DNA of 64,000 nucleotides, taken from positions 726,571 to 790,570 of the forward strand of contig NZ_CP011311.1 of NCBI RefSeq assembly GCF_000980815.1, in the 5' to 3' direction. Shown piece by piece: positions 61,303 to 64,000 of the stretch (its first letter is position 1; each line of letters opens with the position of its first letter). Made by a program: the position numbers and the translations under genes. The notes under the pieces are model-generated. The model saw only the letters and a program-made list of their open reading frames with translations, made no database searches and had not been told where the DNA came from. The DNA is from Corynebacterium camporealensis (lineage in GTDB: Bacteria > Actinomycetota > Actinomycetes > Mycobacteriales > Mycobacteriaceae).

Positions 61303-62073
61303 CTACTTTTGGCGCTGCGTAATTGCGGCAAAGGTTTCTGACACGGTACGGCACGCCGAGCCATACGCCGTGCGATCCAGCGGCGGCAAATCACTCAGCG
61401 TGCTCGGGTGGTCTCCGACGCCGCTGTGCCACTTGCGCAGCTCCAACGCCAAGCCAGTTTCCCAGCACAGTGTCAACGCATCTGCTTCTGCCTTAGACAG
61501 CAGTTCGCGCTCCACTCCAATGGCCAGTCGGTCTGCCGTCGGACGCGGTGCCGGCGCTGCCCAGCGGGCAATCGCAATGACAGGGGAGAGCAGCATGTCC
61601 TTGATGCTGACCTCCGCGTTGCGGTCCGGCAGGCCGTCATGTAGCTGCAAGCTCGGCGGGCGCTGCTTGAGCGCTTCCTCCAACAAGGCATCCTCACCGC
61701 CTTGACCCAGGGGCAAGCCGGCATCCGCACGCGTAGCGATGTCCTCTTCTACCGGATGCGCCTCCAAACCTGCCGACGCCAACAGCATCTCCAGCTCTGT
61801 ATCTTCACCGATCCACTCAATCGCCAGCGACGGGATACCATCACCCCGCGCGACCGCACCAGTCAGGCGTGCCTGCGATGCCACACCCGGCGACCGCACG
61901 ATATCGGTAATCAGCCGTGAGAACCACGCCGCCAACTCTGTTTCGTCGGCATTGTGCATCAGCGCGTTGCGCAGCAGCTGCTGGGATTCTTCCAGCAGTC
62001 CGCGCGCCATCTCCGCCGACTGGCACCGCGGCGCCAGTTCTGTGAGGTCAAGCAAAGATTGGTGAAGAGCCAC
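61303..62073 (-). CDS. Protein resembling a nucleotidyltransferase substrate-binding domain
   Basis: 256 residues, soluble. The C-terminal half (about 125-250), from 'EVSIKDMLLSPVIAIARWAA' to 'LTLCWETGLALELRKWHSG' and 'LPPLDRTAYGSACRTVSETF', follows the pattern of the DUF294 C-terminal / NTase substrate-binding domain found next to DUF294 nucleotidyltransferases related to GlnD. No nucleotidyltransferase GSxxR motif is seen, so the enzyme part is either diverged in residues 1-120 or encoded elsewhere. It lies upstream of amtR on the same strand (46 bases), which may hint at nitrogen signalling; that is inference. Confidence 0.6.
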   Translation of the reverse strand: MALHQSLLDLTELAPRCQSAEMARGLLEESQQLLRNALMHNADETELAAWFSRLITDIVRSPGVASQARLTGAVARGDGIPSLAIEWIGEDTELEMLLASAGLEAHPVEEDIATRADAGLPLGQGGEDALLEEALKQRPPSLQLHDGLPDRNAEVSIKDMLLSPVIAIARWAAPAPRPTADRLAIGVERELLSKAEADALTLCWETGLALELRKWHSGVGDHPSTLSDLPPLDRTAYGSACRTVSETFAAITQRQK

Positions 62074-62141
62074 TTAGCTTCCTTCTCCCTGGGTTCGTGA
62101 TTAACCGTTTAAGAGTATCAAATACATACCATCACCGAAGC

Positions 62142-62261
62142 TATCCACAACCGCACGAGAACCCTGCCAAAATCCTCGAATTCCGGGAGTTATCCACAAC
62201 CCTTTCGTTGACACGTCACCAAGATCGGCCAATTTTTCGCGAGATTTGGCAGTTATCCACA
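62142..62261. promoter_or_regulatory. Cluster of three DnaA boxes
   Basis: ctatccaca (62142-62150), ttatccaca (62190-62198) and ttatccaca (62253-62261), all in the same orientation. Two match the TTATCCACA consensus exactly. They fill the 241-base divergent gap before the HNH gene. Confidence 0.75.
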
Positions 62262-62301
62262 GGCTAAAAATTTTCTCTAGCGGGTCTTGACAATCTCGTC
62301 A

Positions 62302-62307
62302 TAGCGT
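62302..62307 (+). promoter_or_regulatory. -10 box for leaderless HNH gene
   Basis: TAGCGT lies seven bases before ATG 62315. TTGACA at 62287-62292 is too close to serve as its -35. Confidence 0.4.
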
Positions 62308-62314
62308 TAGAGGC

Positions 62315-63274
62315 ATGAACAAATTAGATGCACTAGCCGAAGCGTATACCGCGCCTATGGAGACTCTCTCCGAGGTCGCGGCGCTGACTAATGCGCATCT
62401 ACAGAATCTGGGGTTCCCGCGGAAGTTCTCCCGCGAGCTGCTCACGCTGTCCGATATTTACTTCGGCGAAACCCCCTACACCCAGCTCCAGGCCAAGTCC
62501 CGCAATACCCCGCATGACCTCTCCACCTTGCTGGAGATGGAGAAGAAAGCCAGCCGGATAAAGAAGCACGTGGATCGCTACAAGTTCCGCATCGCGTGTG
62601 CTGACGTACCAGCTAGCAAGATTGGGCAGGTGGCCAAGGAATTCATGGACCCACCGAAGCCCCCTGAGGACGGAACCGCTTTGACGCGTTCCAAGACGGA
62701 CAAGTGGACCTACCGCCTCACTGGCGACTCTGAGCTGATTGCCCAGCTTCGCGATATGTTCCCCACCATCGAGTCCGTGAGAGAATTCCTCCGCAGCGGG
62801 AAAGTGCAAGGAACTGGTGTGACCACCCATGTGGTCATCAACTTGGATGAGCTAGACAAGATTGTGGACGGCCAAGGCGATGACATTGTCCTCCAGATGA
62901 CCAATGGCGCCAAGATCACCGGTGCTCAGCTCGTGCAGCAGATGTTCACCGACCACGGTTACGCCACCTTGATTCACCCCGTCGAGGGCCCGGTCAACTT
63001 GTATCGCACTCAAAGAACGGCAAGTTTCAAACAAAGAACCATGGCTAAGGCGGAAAACCCGGTCTGTCCGTGGATACATTGCCTCAAAGGTGCCGATGAA
63101 TGCCAAGTTCACCACATAGTGGCCTGGAAATACGGCGGCGAGACCAACCCATCGAATCTGACCACAGCGTGTGACCATCACAACGGAAGAAACGATGATG
63201 GAAACGAACGAAGAAACGGCAAACTGCTAAGAATCAGAGGCAAAGTCGAATGGGTCCCACCCTGGGCCTATTGA
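62315..63274 (+). CDS. HNH endonuclease-domain protein
   Basis: 319 residues. Residues 1-240 are helical and resemble the DUF222/13E12-type N-terminal region of actinobacterial HNH proteins. The C-terminal HNH nuclease motif is complete: 'CPWIHCLKGADECQVHHIVA' with Cys pair and His-His, 'WKYGGETNPSNLTTACDHHN' with Asn and the final His. Such proteins occur in many copies in actinobacteria; some are linked to mobile elements. The biological role is unknown. The upstream region contains three DnaA boxes. Confidence 0.85.
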   Translation: MNKLDALAEAYTAPMETLSEVAALTNAHLQNLGFPRKFSRELLTLSDIYFGETPYTQLQAKSRNTPHDLSTLLEMEKKASRIKKHVDRYKFRIACADVPASKIGQVAKEFMDPPKPPEDGTALTRSKTDKWTYRLTGDSELIAQLRDMFPTIESVREFLRSGKVQGTGVTTHVVINLDELDKIVDGQGDDIVLQMTNGAKITGAQLVQQMFTDHGYATLIHPVEGPVNLYRTQRTASFKQRTMAKAENPVCPWIHCLKGADECQVHHIVAWKYGGETNPSNLTTACDHHNGRNDDGNERRNGKLLRIRGKVEWVPPWAY

Positions 63275-63358
63275 TGTAAGCCGACCCCACATGCAATACC
63301 TACCCCGACTCGTTCGGGTGCTGTGGTGTGTCTAAAACATGCCCGCATATAGAAAACA

Positions 63359-63396
63359 CCTCTGGCCGCCTCCCTAAGTAGGGAAGCGGCCAGAGG
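63359..63396. terminator. Bidirectional terminator between HNH gene and rpsR
   Basis: Near-perfect 17-bp stem cctctggccgc-tccct/aggga-gcggccagagg. The plus strand continues with aatggtcttttacc and the minus strand with tgttttctat. It serves both convergent genes. Confidence 0.85.
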
Positions 63397-63460
63397 AATG
63401 GTCTTTTACCGTGTCACACTTGCCAGCGGCAAAAGTGCGCTGTTGAAACCCTGCTACTGA

Positions 63461-63712
63461 TTAGCGGGTGGTGAACGGCAGGAGAGCCATTTCGCGTGCG
63501 TTCTTGACTGCAGTAGCAACCTGACGCTGCTGCTGCGGGGTCAGACCGGTGACGCGACGGGAACGGATCTTGTGACGATCCGAGATGAACAGACGCAGAG
63601 TCTTGGTGTCCTTGTAGTCCACCTTCTCGATGCCCTCAGCCTTCAAAGGGTTCTTCTTCGGGCGACGGCTCTGCTCCATACGGAACTTCTTCTGGTTACG
63701 CTTGTTAGCCAT
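63461..63712 (-). CDS. rpsR: 30S ribosomal protein S18
   Basis: 83 residues. '[20 protein letters not shown]' and '[20 protein letters not shown]' with '[11 protein letters not shown]' are S18 signatures binding the 30S platform. The protein contains no Cys, that is the zinc-free form. It is encoded 15 bases after rpsN in the arrangement rpmB-rpmG-rpsN-rpsR known from corynebacteria; zinc-free copies in such clusters are often Zur-controlled, which the window cannot show. Confidence 0.95.
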   Translation of the reverse strand: MANKRNQKKFRMEQSRRPKKNPLKAEGIEKVDYKDTKTLRLFISDRHKIRSRRVTGLTPQQQRQVATAVKNAREMALLPFTTR

Positions 63713-63727
63713 TGTGAAACTACCCCT

Positions 63728-64000
63728 TTACCAGCTGGACTTACGAACGCCGGGCAGCTCACCGCGGTGAGCCATGCCGCGCATACGGACACGGGACAGA
63801 CCGAACTTGCGGAGGTAACCGCGCGGACGGCCGTCAGCAGCGTCGCGGTTGCGAACGCGGGACGGGGAGGCATCGCGAGGCTGACGGTTCAGTTCGAACT
63901 GTGCATCCAAGCGGTCCTCGTCAGAGGTGTTCGGGTTCTTGATGATTGCCTTGAGCTCAGCGCGACGCTCCGCGTAGCGGGCGACGATTTCCTTGCGCTG
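63728..64000 (-). CDS. rpsN: 30S ribosomal protein S14, partial (5' end outside window)
   Basis: The visible C-terminal 90 residues run from '[16 protein letters not shown]' through '[19 protein letters not shown]' and '[20 protein letters not shown]' to '[11 protein letters not shown]'. It is the long, zinc-independent S14 without CxxC pairs. The N-terminal dozen residues and the ribosome site lie beyond 64000. Same operon as rpsR. Confidence 0.95.
   Translation of the reverse strand, partial: QRKEIVARYAERRAELKAIIKNPNTSDEDRLDAQFELNRQPRDASPSRVRNRDAADGRPRGYLRKFGLSRVRMRGMAHRGELPGVRKSSW

Overview
The window is chromosomal DNA of a Corynebacterium. The evidence is the gene content and order: rpf1-cspB, sepH-serC-gltA-fkpA, the mctB-mctC acetate/pyruvate carrier pair, a mycoredoxin-folA-thyA-cysQ operon, chorismate mutase-pcrA, perM-purN-purH-amtR, and Cys-free rpsR/rpsN. 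This order is the one known from C. glutamicum and partly from Mycobacterium. Many genes start at or within a few bases of a predicted transcription start (TANNNT about 6-7 nt before ATG/GTG), the leaderless style common in actinobacteria. No species is assigned.

Layout. 1-1604: 3' part of a 23S rRNA gene, 5S rRNA and a strong terminator. 1839-7040 (-): aminotransferase, DUF3239 membrane protein, XPB helicase and a helicase-associated protein, tightly packed. 7107-19381: small conserved protein, Rpf1, CspB, DUF2771, glutamine cyclotransferase lipoprotein, DUF3027, NCS2 purine-type permease with a 9-codon leader ORF, SpoU methyltransferase, SepH, SerC, citrate synthase, FKBP, aldo/keto reductase. 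19382-21746: mctBC behind RamA/RamB-like sites. 21776-27765: an SxxK lipoprotein convergent with a Tat-exported DUF1906 protein, then a NarL-type two-component system divergent from a FtsX-type ABC transporter, then a 67-residue two-repeat protein.

27826-38661 is a genomic island. It lies between a complete tRNA-Arg(CCT) gene and a 41-bp exact copy of that tRNA's 3' end. No integrase is visible. Inside are a frameshifted rolling-circle Rep gene cut by an IS5-type element, a decayed second copy of the SxxK/DUF1906 pair, and a cell-surface cassette. The cassette has one class E/F-like sortase, two intact surface proteins and one broken one, which share a signal peptide and an unusual [SG]ANTG sorting signal. 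One surface protein carries 11 histidine-rich hexapeptides. This cassette is the best candidate for something undescribed.

38752-64000 returns to the conserved backbone: mycoredoxin/folate/thymidylate/CysQ operon, Lhr helicase, FMN alpha-hydroxy-acid dehydrogenase, Nei, DedA, Pgi, antiporter, chorismate mutase, PcrA, two M23 peptidases with a third M23 remnant between them, PerM, PurN, PurH, AmtR, an NTase-substrate-binding-type protein, an HNH nuclease gene behind three DnaA boxes, then rpsR and the truncated rpsN at the window edge.

Chromosomal genes are open, while the island holds three single-base frameshifts at homopolymer runs, a nonsense mutation and deletions. The island is therefore either decaying or partly mis-assembled.
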